Source: Phyto melanocephala | Lineage: Eukaryota; Arthropoda; Insecta; Diptera; Rhinophoridae | Assembly (NCBI GenBank): GCA_941918925.1 | Contig: OW799234.1 | Location: 106,699,884 to 106,763,883 of the forward strand | Direction of reading: 5' to 3' | DNA length: 64,000 bases | Shown here: piece by piece, positions 10,081 through 22,199 of the stretch | How the letters are laid out: every line of letters begins with the position of its first letter | Position numbering within the stretch: position 1 is the first letter of the stretch | The notes under the pieces: model-generated | Database searches by the model: none | What the model saw: only the letters and a program-made list of their open reading frames with translations | What the model was told of the DNA's origin: nothing | Made by a program: the position numbers and the translations under genes

Positions 10081-13000
10081 AAGCGCAACAAAAAATAGCA
10101 ACAGTTATGTTAATTCGACTTTACTAATATTATTTCCAAATAAACGTAGTGCTTTTTAACTACATTTCTTTAACGCCTTAATAATGTTCCGACTGTCAAT
10201 GTTATGCATAGCACGACAAGTAGAAAACTGTTTGATATTTCCAAAGAACACAATGGTTTATATAAAACGGAAATACAAGGTTTATCCTCTCATTGTTCTA
10301 TTATGCTCAAAACTTTTTTCTATAGAAACGGTGCTTTGAGATCTTTTTAAGTTCTCTGTTTATAATTTTATTTAAAGCAAATATTTGCGTTCATTAAATT
10401 CTAGAGATCATTTACAAATATTTGCTCTTTTTTCTTTGTGTGAGAGAGATTGAATGAGCATGCCTACCTGACCAAAAATTCAAAAATTTTTTAAATTAAA
10501 ACACACATATGTCAACCAGATAACTTTTAAAATAATTAAGCGGAAATGCCAGTTTGGTCGGACCAAAATTGATAGATTTTTTAAATTTAATCACAACTTT
10601 TTAGGTTGGTTGGTTTCTCTGAATTTTCTTAAGTTTTTGGTAGAATATGACTATTGTTAGTTAAAAGCAAAAAATAAAATAATTTAAGTAATAATGTTCT
10701 TAAAAACTTTTTATTAAAAACAGTTGTTTTTGTATTGAGCTTAAGATCACTTTTTTTTTATAAAAAATAGTTTTAATTTTATTTTCCGATATTTCGCTAC
10801 CACATTGGGTAGCTTCTTCAGGGAAAGTTTTTACAATTTTCAATAATTAACAATTAAAATATTAGAATTGTTCAAAAAACAAAATTTTTTTTTTAAGGCG
10901 GAAATAAACTTAATGTGCAAAGGCTCAAATTTATTTACAATTGAAACATTTAAATGTTGTATATTACTTTAGGTGTCAATAAATAGTATTCAATTGACAT
11001 AATGAAGAAAAAAATAAGTACTTATATTACGTCAAATGTGAACATTTAGCAAATTAGTTTTCTTTGATCTAGACGTTGTGACACCTTTAATATTAATACG
11101 AAAAAATGTATTTTGAAACATTTACACACTTTTAAAATCTTAAATACCAATTTATCGCTAAAACTACTTTATAACAAATAAGTTTTAATTGTAATAAATT
11201 GTAAAATTTTAGCACTTTTTTAACCTCTTTTATTTATTTCAAAATATTTATTTCTGCTATTTAAAAAAAATTATTTTCGTTATAATTAAGTATAATTGTT
11301 CTTTTTTGTTCTATTCATACCTTAAAATTAATGGCTTATTTAAGTGTATCAACTAAACACAATGCTCGGAATAAATTAAAAGATCATGATGACAAAGATC
11401 AAATTGATTGGATTTGATTTGGATTTTTTTAACCAGGACTTATTTGCAATAAACTGAAATAAACATATTTTTAATATCTTAAAAGAAGCCTTTTGTTTTT
11501 ATTTAAATTAAAACGATACCTCACATTTGGACACCCTTTATTTATACACATAAACATATGTATGCTGAAGACGTTTGGTATTTTTATTTCTGTATTGTAC
11601 TAAATAAAAACATTAACAAAAAATCACCTTAACCCGTGCTAAAGACACAAAATGTCTTTAATTTTATTAAAAAAATGTTTACGAAAATCAAAACAATATC
11701 AAATTTTAGAGCTTTCTAGTTAATGCCTTTTGGTTATAAATAGTTGGCTTCGCTGTTTATTGAGTCAAAAAAGAAAAAATATAAAATATTCTTTTAAATT
11801 CTTTTCCAATGCTAAAACGTTTTTTAATGTTTTGTTTGATTTGATGGCAATAGCAATTTCGAATGATTTGGTCGGGTAGGTTATATTGTTTGATAATAAA
11901 TGTGTTATTCGGTGTGTGTTGTGCAGTGTAGCCGATTTTTGTCTAATTATACCAAAACAGTAACAAACAAATATCTCTTGGATATTTTTTTGAATAATAA
12001 AATGTATGTGCAATAATAACTGAAAATTATTTTATATATTTTTTAAATAATAAGTCAGCTCTGCAAAATGCTTTTTTTCTGGTTAAAGTTTCAGAGAATT
12101 TAAATCTTAAACCAAGAAGGACAATAATATTTTTTAATGAACTTTAGTACTATTTAGTACTATTTATGAACATTTGTATAAGTTTTCAACCTAGTGTAAT
12201 ACATACACGGTCTAACTCATAAAAATTAAAAGAGCTTTAAAAGGGTTATAATTAAATCAAATTTAAAAAAAATCTGTTTTATAACATCTTAATAAGTGTT
12301 TAATAACTTTTATGAATCAGGCAGATGAAATTTAAAACAAAATTTAGCTGATTTTTATATCATAAATTTAAAGAAAATTACTTTTTTGGTAAAATTTGTA
12401 GCTTTGGCTGTGAAAATTGTATCGTGATTCCGGCAACACTGGCGTCATGTAAACAAAAGTTGCCTGCGTATTATATGACTCTCTTTTAGGAAACACATCT
12501 GCAGGTAATAAACGGCACGCGTTTTATGTTATACTGAACTTACATTAAAGTTCATTAAAGGAAATTATATAATTTTTAAGTTAAACTACAAATGTTAAAA
12601 GTAGGGTAAATACTACCTGCGAAAGCAGCTTGCTAAGGACAGTACTTTCTGCCCTTTTTATAAAAGATTAGCATACAATTATCATAAACTCTTTGTTTTG
12701 CGGACTTTGTTCGATCTTAGAAAAAGGCTAAGAAAAATCTAGGTTAGGAGGAAATTGCCAGTGCGTGATTCAAACTTAGTCAGCGTTCAATTACAAAAAT
12801 TACAAATGCCAGGGAAACTACAAATCATAAATAAAAAAATTTTAATGTGTGTATGTTTTGTAATTCACTACAATTTTTCTAAACATTTCTTTGCAGCAGT
12901 TTAAAAAAAAAATCGTTTCTCTTTCCCACTCCCTCTCTCACCAAATATCACCAGCAAATCTATTGTTAACTGATCAGTTTTGAAGATTACACTCGAGACT

Positions 13001-14220
13001 GGACTAAGTTTAATGCTTATTTAATAAATTCTAACTATTGCATCAGCAAATTTCGTTCTACAACTAATCCATTGTTAAAACTATAATATTCATTTATTGA
13101 AACGAGGTTATTATCGGCAAGGATTTTGAGAAAAAATTAAAACGCAATTTCCTATTTATAACAAATAACGTGCCACTAAATAGGCGCTGAAAAAAATCTG
13201 AGTGATAATACTTAAATGTATTTAAAATTGAACTTTTAACGCCAGGTAAAACCATTAATGCTTAAACTGGTATTAAGGGGTTTTTTTGGCTGTGCTGAAC
13301 GCAAAATACCCTCCACAAATTATTTGCAAAAAATTAATAAAACGAAAATGATGTTCACATTACTCAAATATTTTACAAAATAGATGTCTTATCTTGAACA
13401 ATTCACAATCGTTATAAATTTTTACTATATTTGGTTGGTATAACAAATATCACATATCATTAATTAAGTACCTACCAAAAATACGTTGAGTTAATCAAAT
13501 ATTTGCAAAATGTGAACGCAGCACACATAACAACTTCTTAGTTTGTAATAATATATATAGATTAACGGTCGACTAGCGATGTCAATTTAGTGTTTTTTGG
13601 GCTAGATTTAACGCGTTTCAGCAACCCATAAATCGCATTTTTGTTGGTCAGCGCGATTTACTTCAAAGGTAAAACTATTGAAATGATGTAATATTTTTTA
13701 TATACATTTAAGTTTTAATTATAAAATAAATTAGTACAATTGTGCTTTTTCGTTCATTCGTATCTTGAAATTTATGGCTTTTTTTAGTAAAAATTTAAGT
13801 ACTATCCTCAGTTATCTTTTATTATTATAAATGTTGTATGAACGATGTACGTGGAACCTAACTAATACCTATTACAAAAAAAAATAAATAAAAATAAAAA
13901 AATACACCTTTTAAATGAATAATTCTGCGAATGCTTACTTTATAAAGAATTTGAAGCAATTATGAAAAAGTTATAAAACTACAAAAGTTTACCTCAATAT
14001 ATTCGTGGATTTCAATACAATATTAAGGGTGTCCAAATTTGAAGTATTAATAGTCAACGATTCTATTATTTGTGAAAATATTTGCCAAATGCGAACATAG
14101 CTAACAACTACTTATTTTGTTGTAGTTATTTTAGTTATTAACGGTCGACAAAAATGTAGTTTTTTTTTGTTAATAGAATACACATTATTTGCGCTGGAAA
14201 ATTAAATTCTATGTGCTTTT
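10081..14220. other. sprint intron, mostly AT-rich, diverged repeats
   Basis: No coding exon is supported. The segments at about 11270-11545 and 13710-14060 are diverged copies of each other (shared blocks around GCTTTTTT/GGCTTATTT and the ATTTGGACACCCTT motif). A ribozyme-like fold lies at 10783-10826. At 12429-12437 there is a lone hAT-like right end (GCAACACTG) without a visible partner. Confidence 0.45.
10783..10826 (-). ncRNA. hammerhead-ribozyme-like motif, minus strand
   Basis: On the minus strand the order is TTTCC, CTGAAGA, A, GCTACC-CAATGT-GGTAGC, GAAA, TATC, GGAAA. This gives stem I (TTTCC/GGAAA), the CUGANGA core box, a perfect 6-bp stem II, the GAAA box, and UC at the cleavage position. 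Stem III is only one possible pair with a two-base loop, and one unpaired base sits between the core and stem II. Activity is doubtful in isolation. It is probably a relic of the 3' end or terminal repeat of a retroelement. Confidence 0.45.
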
Positions 14221-14558
14221 TATACCCTTCACACAGTGAAAAAGGGTATACATATATAGGTTTGTGATTCCGTGTGAAATTTCTACAATTTTCATTTCCG
14301 ACCCCATAAAATATATATTTTCTGAAAGCTTATGAATAGTGGAGTCGATTAAACTCTGTTAGTCTGTCCGTCTGTATGTTGAAATCAACTTTTTGAAGAC
14401 CCCCGATATCGCATGGACCCGGGTGAGGTATTAAAATATCAGAAATATTCGGGAGTAGATCGTTATTGAAAATCAGAAACAACGGCATATAAACAACTGA
14501 GATATGAGCAAAAACCCACGACCACCTCGATTTTTTGTTTGTTTTATATTTATTATAT
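14221..14558 (+). mobile_element. INE-1-like element (subfamily A), 5' part
   Basis: This begins TATACCCTTCACACAGTG with the inverted AAAGGGTATA, then carries the signature blocks GACCCCATAAA, GCTTATGAATA and GTCTGTCCGTCTG found in every subfamily A copy here. Drosophila INE-1/DINE-1 has the same order of blocks. It is interrupted by the TIR element at 14559-16450 and resumes at 16451. Confidence 0.65.
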
Positions 14559-16450
14559 GGGTCAATTTCAAAAAAAACGTAAACATCGAGTTTTTTTCTT
14601 ATTTTTAACGTTTTTCCAATTCGCCGGTAAGAATGGCCAATTTATGTAGAAATTGATGAAGATTCCGGTGGTTCTTTTAGGCTCTCAAAAAGATCAATAT
14701 TTTTTGAATATTTTTAGGTTTTCTATGATTTCTATCTTGAGCGTCACACACCAAATATGTATAAAAAATCGCTAAAAATTCAAAAATATTTGAAATTCAA
14801 GCTTACTACGATGTTCTGTTGTTTCTCAAGATTGACTTTTGCGAAAATCACCTTTTCGATTATAAACACAAAATCACGATTCACCTTGATTTGTAATTTT
14901 TTTTAAAAGTGACTAGTTATTTTAAAATTTTAAGATGAAAATATGTAAATTTTTGGTAAAAAAAAAGACTTGAACTTAGAGATTACTTGCAAAGTAATAG
15001 GATTGTAACAATTTATTAAAAAAAAAATTAATTATAAGCGTTTTAAGGAAAAAAAAACTAAGTGTGATGCTCAAGATATTTTGTGACGATCAAGAGATTT
15101 TGATGCACGTAAACAAGAAATAATGCCAAATTTAAAGTTTAACGAAAAAAAGTTTATTCTTTTACAAAAAGTAAGTAAAAAAAACAAAAAATCTTTAAAA
15201 AAAAAATTTTCATACAAAACTAAACATATACATATTCTTTGATGTCTTTAACAAAAATGGAAAAAAGGAAGTAATTCTTGAAGAAACTTAGACACATGTA
15301 AATATTTGACGCAAAACAATAACTTAACTTAATTAATTTTTTTATTTTCATTCGAATTCTTATTCTGAATCTGTATAAACTTCATGAAATGACAAGCGGC
15401 TTTGTTTTTTTATTCTTATTAATTTTTACCACTTTCGAATTAAGTTTGTGGTAGTTGCATAAATTTCCGGTCCCCCAGAGGCTTATGTTGCAAAAGCACG
15501 ATTAAACTCAAATATACCACGATTATACCTTTCTTTCTTCTTTCTTGTATATTCGTCATTACGCGCTTTATCGAGCCTAATTTTCTCTCGATATCTTTGT
15601 GCTCTTTCAGCCGCCATTAATTTTGTTGTTTTACTCTTAAAAATAAAAAAAATAAAATCATAATTAAGCATTTTAAGCTATGAAGCAATATATATCAAAA
15701 GTGATGCTCATGAAATATTTGCCTATTCTGGTTTTTTTTCGTTGGCAATTTATTTCTCAAACTCACAAATTATAAAAAAATGAGTTGAAGCCATGTAAAC
15801 AATGATTGTCAACTTCAATTTTTTACATTTAATATATTCACTTTTAAAAAAATTAGCGTGACGCTCATGAATTTTTATCGCGCCCTTACCATGGTGTTCA
15901 CAAAAACTACGCAAATGCACACTTTTTTACAAAGATTTTTTTTTTCGCTTTTTCACTTTTGTAATAATTAAGGTTTGTACTTTCCTTACATTATTTACTT
16001 TATTTAAATGCAAATTGAAAACTAGTAATATTACTTGAATTATAAAAAAGTGACGCTCAATGCAAATTGTGGGGACAACCTTTCTTTGCAACACCAAATT
16101 CGCACTAATTCAGTTTTGACGACTATAACAAATGAAAACACAAGAAAGAAACTCAATAATTCGAAAACTGTTATTAAATGTTGCATATTTACATTTTTCT
16201 GGATTTTATTTACTAAAAATTCTAACGGGGGACACACGCTTTTGTATGGAAGGAGTCCGAGGGAGAAACAAAACACCATTCTGAATAAACAAAAAAACAA
16301 ACATACAAATTTGAGAATTACGTTTTTTTGTTACATATTCCTCGCTGATCACTCTCAAATTTTTTATTTTTTTGTTGTTGTTTTTTTTACCTAAAATAGT
16401 AGTGTTAAGTGCGGGGACACAAAAATTGGGCTTTTTTTTGAAATTGACCC
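14559..16450. mobile_element. 1.9-kb TIR transposon nested in an INE-1-like copy
   Basis: The ends are GGGTCAATTTCAAAAAAAA and its exact inverse, 19 bp long, flanked by ATAT on both sides (a 4-bp duplication, though ATAT is itself a palindrome). The interior holds six copies of a GTGAYGCTCA-type motif (14738-14747 minus; 15064, 15083, 15701, 15858 and 16050 plus) and three GGGGACA motifs near the right end. No intact transposase is present. A 62-codon minus-strand frame at 15483-15671 gives a basic peptide (AAERAQRYREKIRLDKARN). The superfamily is undetermined. Confidence 0.7.
15483..15671 (-). pseudogene. basic peptide relic inside the TIR transposon
   Basis: The last 45 or so codons are strongly charged (RAQRYREKIRLDKARNDE, then a KKKERYNR run). 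They look like the short DNA-binding leader found at the start of some transposon-encoded proteins. There is no conserved fold to name, no intron signal that I can defend, and the frame ends after RAFAT. It is probably a remnant of the element's own gene. Confidence 0.35.
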
Positions 16451-16683
16451 ATATATGTATTTTAATTTTTTGTTTTTAAATTTTTTTTTTTATTTTTTCT
16501 TTTAACATACATACGTAAAGTTATAATTTTGAAATTGGTTGTTTGTATATATGTATGTTTTTTATATGTATGTACGTATTTCATATGGGATGAATGGTGA
16601 CACAAACTACTGTTATTGCATGACTACACGTTGTGAAGGGTATAAAAGATTCGGCACGGCCGAATAAAGCACTCTTACTTGTT
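16451..16683 (+). mobile_element. INE-1-like element (subfamily A), 3' part
   Basis: This resumes the copy begun at 14221 and ends with GTGAAGGGTATAAAAGATTC, then CGGCACGGCCGAATAAAGC and ACTCTTACTTGTTT, the diagnostic 3' terminus of the family in this window. Confidence 0.65.
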
Positions 16684-17527
16684 TACAATCCAAGCGATTA
16701 CTTTGAGTGAAAGTTTAGCGTATAATTTGTTTGTTTTTGTTGCAGCAACAAAACACATGCAATGTTGCATTAACATTTTTGTCGAGGTGTATTTTGTGTG
16801 AAATGTGTTGGAATAACTGAAAAACACAATTTCGTTAAAAAAAAAACGAGATAGGACCTTTCTACTTGTGACCAATGATATGCCCATTTACACTCTCATG
16901 TGAAGGGTATAAAATGCAGAATGTTGCAAAGTTATACAGGTACTTTATTACAAGATTTTTTTATAAATAAAAAAAGACATTAAATTTTATGTAAATCTTA
17001 ATCATGTATTGGACGATTTTGTTGACATTAATTAGAAAGATTCACGAAACGTAGCTTAAAATATTGATTCCAAATACATATGCATACATATGTTTATAAG
17101 TATTTACTTATATTTTATAGGGTCTTAAATTACTCTTGTGGAAATGAACAATATAATGATAAAAGCCAAACCTTAATAAAAGCGGCAAGCGTTTTTATCT
17201 ATCAACAATTCTAAATTCGGTATGTAGTAAACCGAAATAACGCGGCGGAAAAAACAATTTTGACAGAGCGTTTGTTATTGAAGTTGGTTGCACAACAAGT
17301 ATTACTAACTTCTGTAATTGTTAAAAAGTAATGCCATTCTAACTATTTTCAAGTCAATATAGCTATTCTATCTCCGCTTTTATATATTTATATTCGAGGG
17401 ACGCCAAAACAAAATAAATTTTGCTAACCAATTTATTCTCATAATTACTAAATGAAGAAATAACCTGGAAAATTGTAGACAAAAGATTTTAAATTGGCAG
17501 CACTTTTTTCTTTGATAGCTTCCAAGG
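16684..17527. other. sprint intron, no feature supported
   Basis: A second short GTGAAGGGTATAAAATG string at 16899-16916 hints at another eroded INE-1-like end. Otherwise the sequence is AT-rich with no gene. Confidence 0.4.
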
Positions 17528-17778
17528 CAAGGCGAATTTATTTATCAGGTGGTGGTAATTCTACAACAAATACAACATTAAAAAAACAACATGGTTTTTT
17601 ATTGTTGCTTTCGACTGTCGATGTGTCAAAAACTACAAGGTTTTTGTTTGTGTTTTTTGCGCGAGAAGGAGTAATCTATGTAAACATAAATAATATTTGA
17701 CAATCCAATCATCACTTTTGCAAATAAAAAAGTAGATCAGCTGCGTTGTCAACACCACCTGATAATGAATTCGCCTTG
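17528..17778. mobile_element. 251-bp MITE, CAAGGCGAATT family
   Basis: The left end CAAGGCGAATTTATTTATC and the right end match as inverted repeats over about 26 bp (both continue into CAGGTGGTG). Flanks TTCCAAGG and TACCAAGG look like an 8-bp target duplication with one mismatch. Part of the interior recurs at 34894-35025. Confidence 0.65.
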
Positions 17779-18138
17779 TACCAAGGTATATCCATAAGGT
17801 ATATGCAACGGCGAATTGATACAACAAAACAACTTTTCATGAGATGTTTTATGTCAAGGCCAATTCGTATATCAGGGATGGAAAAGTTGTTTTTACATAT
17901 TAAATATAATAAAATTTGATTAAAAACAGAATATAATTGTTTGAAACACATTATTAATGACGCAAAAGCAACAAATATACATAAATTTAGCACATTTATT
18001 ATCAAAAAAGTACCGAAACCGAAATTTAATTTTCCATCCCTGCATTAATAAATGAAATCAAAGCGAATTCAACCAATTTTGACAAAAAGGTTCCCAATCA
18101 GCTGGGCTGATAATTTCACTTGTATGAATTCGCCTTGA
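17779..18138. repeat. decayed relatives of the CAAGGCGAATT MITE
   Basis: GGCGAATT-type ends occur at 17812 and 18063 and an inverted AATTCGCCTTG at 18128-18138. They indicate one or two further eroded copies beside the intact MITE. Confidence 0.4.
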
Positions 18139-18689
18139 TAGCTACTTTGACAGCTTTCGTTTGTCTTGAGGGACAATCTTAATAAATTTTTCCTGCCTCA
18201 TTTGCAGACATGTGGATTTAGCAGGATGGCGAAAAAATCAATTTATTGAGAGAAATATTTGACGAACGGAATATTTTAATAAATCAACTTGTTAGCTGTC
18301 CATCTCGTTCATGTGGTATGCCCCCTTAACTTATTTTCTCTTGGGATATGTAAATTAAAGAGCTATGCAGATCAAGCACAAACGATCGAACGATTGGTGA
18401 TGTTTTGTGAAGGGTGTGGGAAAATTGAAAGGTTTTGTCATGTACATGTAGCCGCGGTGGCTACATATGTATCTATCTAAAAGTTTCAATATTAAAAATA
18501 TTTTTCTCTATAAAGAAAACATCGTTAACTTATATTTTTGTGATATACAATGTTTAATCTAAGCCATGTTTTTTTTGGAATAGTCGTTCAGTTAATAAAA
18601 TAGTAATGCATAGAAATCTCACCAATTACAACACAAAAAAATTAAAATTATTCAGAAATTACAACTTGTGAAGCCTTTACCTGTGGTGC

Positions 18690-19570
18690 CATTGCTATAT
18701 ATAGCTTTGTCATTTCGTTTGTAATTTTTACAATATTCTTTCTGACCCCATAAAGTAAAAGGGAGACGATTGATCAACTTTTAGAAGGCCCCACATACTG
18801 CGCAGATCTGTATGTGGTGTTAATCTTTTGCAAATATCCAGGAACAAATCGCTGTTGAAATTGAGCTTAATCGACCCATAACTTTCTGAGATATAAGCAA
18901 ATAAAAATGCCTGTCTCTGTGTCTTCTCATATTTTTACCATAAAAATTAATATTTTTTATCTGTTAGATAGACACATTTCCCACAATTTTCAAATATAAA
19001 ATGCCTCTAAGTCTATTCGTCAAAAATTTTAGACAAGTTATAGGCAAAAATATTTTTTTAAAAATATCAAGCTACTAAAGCTCCTAATTAATTAACTATA
19101 ATACAAAATGTGGTCTCAAAAATGATTACTAAGAAAAACTAAAATTTGTTCGAAACTAACTGAGATATAAGGACAAAAGTAATAAAACTTACAAACAAAA
19201 ATCAATTTTTCCAGCTTCTGCACAACAGGAATAAGCGATATGAATACGAAAAGAAAAGGTTTGACTTTAAGAATCCATGATAACTGCCAATACAAAATGG
19301 CGTACAGTAAATTTATGGGTCAAATGTAGTGATTAAAGTTGTTAACATATTAAGAGGGTTACCCCCTTAAGTAATATTACTATCAATTGAAAGGGCTTGA
19401 CTAGTAGAATACAACTGAATATGTAAAAATCAAAGATGGTGTCAGGAATAATAAAGAAAAATAGCGTATAAAATTAAAAATAAAATCTGGGCTAAGCTAC
19501 TATGTGGTCACATAATGGTGGAGGGTATTTTGTGATTCGGCACGGTCGAATATAGTACTCTTACTTGTTT
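18690..19570 (+). mobile_element. INE-1-like element (subfamily A), diverged
   Basis: The blocks GCTTTGTCATTTCGTTTG, GACCCCATAAAGTA and AGATCTGTATGTGG are followed by runs with 'lower-case family' signatures such as GACTAGTAGAATACAACTG, and the copy ends at GATTCGGCACGGTCGAATA and CTCTTACTTGTTTT. Order and orientation match the other subfamily A copies. Confidence 0.6.
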
Positions 19571-21142
19571 TATTATCATTTTGAACTTGTAGCCTGTAAA
19601 TGTTCCTCAATACCTAATAATTTTCTATGTCTCTTAGCCGATTTTAGTGATATCAAATATAAGTATTTTCCGATAATAGTCTGCACTGCTCCCATTTCAC
19701 ACGTCAAAAATACACTAAGGAAAACATGCTAACACGGAATACCATACCTTACAAATTTCAACAAAGTAACATAACAGTTTTTAAACTGTGATAACTGACA
19801 TTATATCGAATTTTCGATTTAAACAAAATATTTTTCATTCATTATCGTTCCAGCATAATTGGGATTTCCAGTTAATTAATTTAACTAATAAGTAAATGTT
19901 ATTTGCACTAGATTTTAAATTGCAATTGGCACATGTTTGTATATGAAAATGTCCTGACCTTTAATGTGTGTTTTTATATTAAATAAATATTCAAATGACA
20001 ATTGTTTTTTTCTTTCTCTTTACATTGACTTGCTTTAAAATTAATTTACACGAGTGTAATAATAATAATTTGCAAATGTTTATGATTGTATACCCTTGTA
20101 CTATATTTAACAGTACAGCTTTGTTTTTATCTAGTTAATAGACAAAAATAAATATTTAAATATTTACTTAAATCTTAATACTCGTGTATAAATTTAAATA
20201 AAATAATTATTTATATATGACAAAACAAAGAACTACATCTATTCAAATTTAAATTAAGAAAACATTATTACAATAAACAAGATTACAAAAGAAGCCATGA
20301 CAACAGCAAGAAATATCTGATTTTTAAAATTAGAATTACACAGAATTGGCATAAAAAGATTTCAAGTTTGTACCTTTTAAAAATAAACAGAAATAAAATT
20401 TATGTTGTATTCTTAACTTCTCGAAAAAAAAATAAACGCTCATGTTCTAACATTCACGCGATTTAAAATGACATGTGATTTGTTAATCACCACTGTATAT
20501 TCCGTAGTTTACGCATTTTCATATCTAAGCTTTTTGAATAAAAATTCTAAAATTGTTGAAGAACATAATAACTTGATGTCCGATATAAAAGAAAATAGTT
20601 TTGCTTAGACATTATTTATTGGAATCATAGAACACCATTTTGTGATTTCAACTCGCAATAGTTAAAATTATGCGAATGCGATTGTCAGACCATGGGTGAC
20701 TAAATGACAAAATGACTAAATTTAAACGTCTAAACTAAAGTGTTTTTTCTTTTAGACAAAATTTGCCGGGTTCTATAGGCCGGTGGAATTATCAGTACAA
20801 TTTAATAAGACCAAAATCGGTGACATGAATACATTTGTTATTTTCCATATTGTGGAGTAGGGTAATTTCTTACTGGATCAAATCATGAAATGTGAATTTA
20901 TAGATGAATATTTTTTATTATTTAATCTATTAAATTAAAATTAATTAAATTAAAAAAAATAAAAAAGAAATGAATTTTATAGAAAATTAAATTATTTTCT
21001 TTGGGAATATTTGTACTGTCGTACATTTGGGACTACATTTTGATTATTAAGTGAAAGTGAAATAAAGGTATTCTCTTTCATTACCTAGAGATTAGTTTTG
21101 TTTTGATAAAATTACTTAAAATGAATCAAGAAGCCATGCATA
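19571..21142. other. sprint intron, AT-rich, no gene seen
   Basis: No reading frame, splice-flanked exon or clear terminal repeat was found in this stretch. A GC-richer patch at 20760-20830 (CCGGGTTCTATAGGCCGGTGG) is unexplained. Confidence 0.4.
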
Positions 21143-21144
21143 TA

Positions 21145-21808
21145 CAGTGAAAGCTCCTGTAGGCAAACACTAGCCGTCACAACAGATTTGGTCGTTAACG
21201 AGATGTGTGTGTTCAAGGAATAGTTAAATTAAAAAGGTCATTATTAATGTGTTGTTATTAAATACACTATTATGACATACATATATATGTACATACATAC
21301 ATAAATACTTGCTTCTGGCAATTGCAAAATATGTATAACCTTGTCAACTTCGGAACCATTTGTAGAAAGGCAATTCTTTTAATAATCAATGTCAAATCCA
21401 GACACTGGCATCATCACTTTTTTATACCCATATCGAGTTTGAAAATCTCATAAATTCGACTTAAAATCAGCTGATCAGTTTAGGCCATCTTATTAATACA
21501 CCTTGCTGTCAATGGTACCAATAATGGGAAATCACACAAATTAATATATATAGTGTCGCTGTCGCTTAATTTAGTACAAAGAAATGTTTTTCTTTCGATT
21601 TTTTTTATATTAAATATATTTCTGCTTAAATTTTTGTCCTTCTACTGGACATATTTTCTATTCCGGCCATGGGATGTTTTTTTTAAAACATTGGAATGGA
21701 AATGGAATGTTTTTTTAAAAACATTTGAAAAATAAAAGATCTTAGAAAATTTACCGTTTAATAGAGGTGATTGTCTACGAGAGGTGTCCGTTAGTAGAGT
21801 TTTTACTG
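21145..21808. mobile_element. pogo/Tigger-like non-autonomous element
   Basis: The ends CAGTGAAAGCTC and CAGTAAAAACTC (inverted) are flanked by TA on both sides. The subterminal GGACACCTCTCGTAGAC at the right resembles the ends of pogo/Tigger transposons, which begin CAGT and insert at TA. The interior has no convincing transposase; the frame at 21553-21735 is Phe-rich low-complexity. Confidence 0.6.
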
Positions 21809-21890
21809 TATATGTATGTATATAAACATTTGTAAATTTTTTTTTAAAGAAAAATAGGTTTTGCTGAAGTGAAAACCAGAACGTAATGCA

Positions 21891-22045
21891 AACAAGTAAG
21901 AGCATTATATTTGGCTGTGCCGAACTTTTGATACCCACCACCAATTTTCCAATCGCTTTAGAATAATCTCTTGATTCTTAAATATAATTTTTTTTGTATA
22001 ACTTCGATATGCTATTAAAATATTTACGTAAATTTAGTCCTTCAA
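21891..22045 (-). mobile_element. INE-1-like element (subfamily B), 3' fragment
   Basis: Read on the minus strand, this ends with the family's CGGCACAGCC and CTCTTACTTG block. The stretch TATAACTTCGATATG at about 21998 is the uninterrupted form of the site where a mariner sits in the copy at 25618. Confidence 0.6.
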
Positions 22046-22199
22046 TGAAAATATCAGAAAATAAAAGAATAAATATTTTCTTTCCACGTCCTCAAAATAA
22101 AGAGAAATTTGGGATCCCCTGTAAGTTTATATGTGTCAGGTTTTTTATTTAGAACTTAAAAAACGTAATTTTTTAATAAAAATCAAACCATTTAATATA

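Noticed and set aside
12429..12437. GCAACACTG, resembling a hAT right end
   Set aside because: No matching left end or 8-bp duplication (GCGTCATG) was found upstream.
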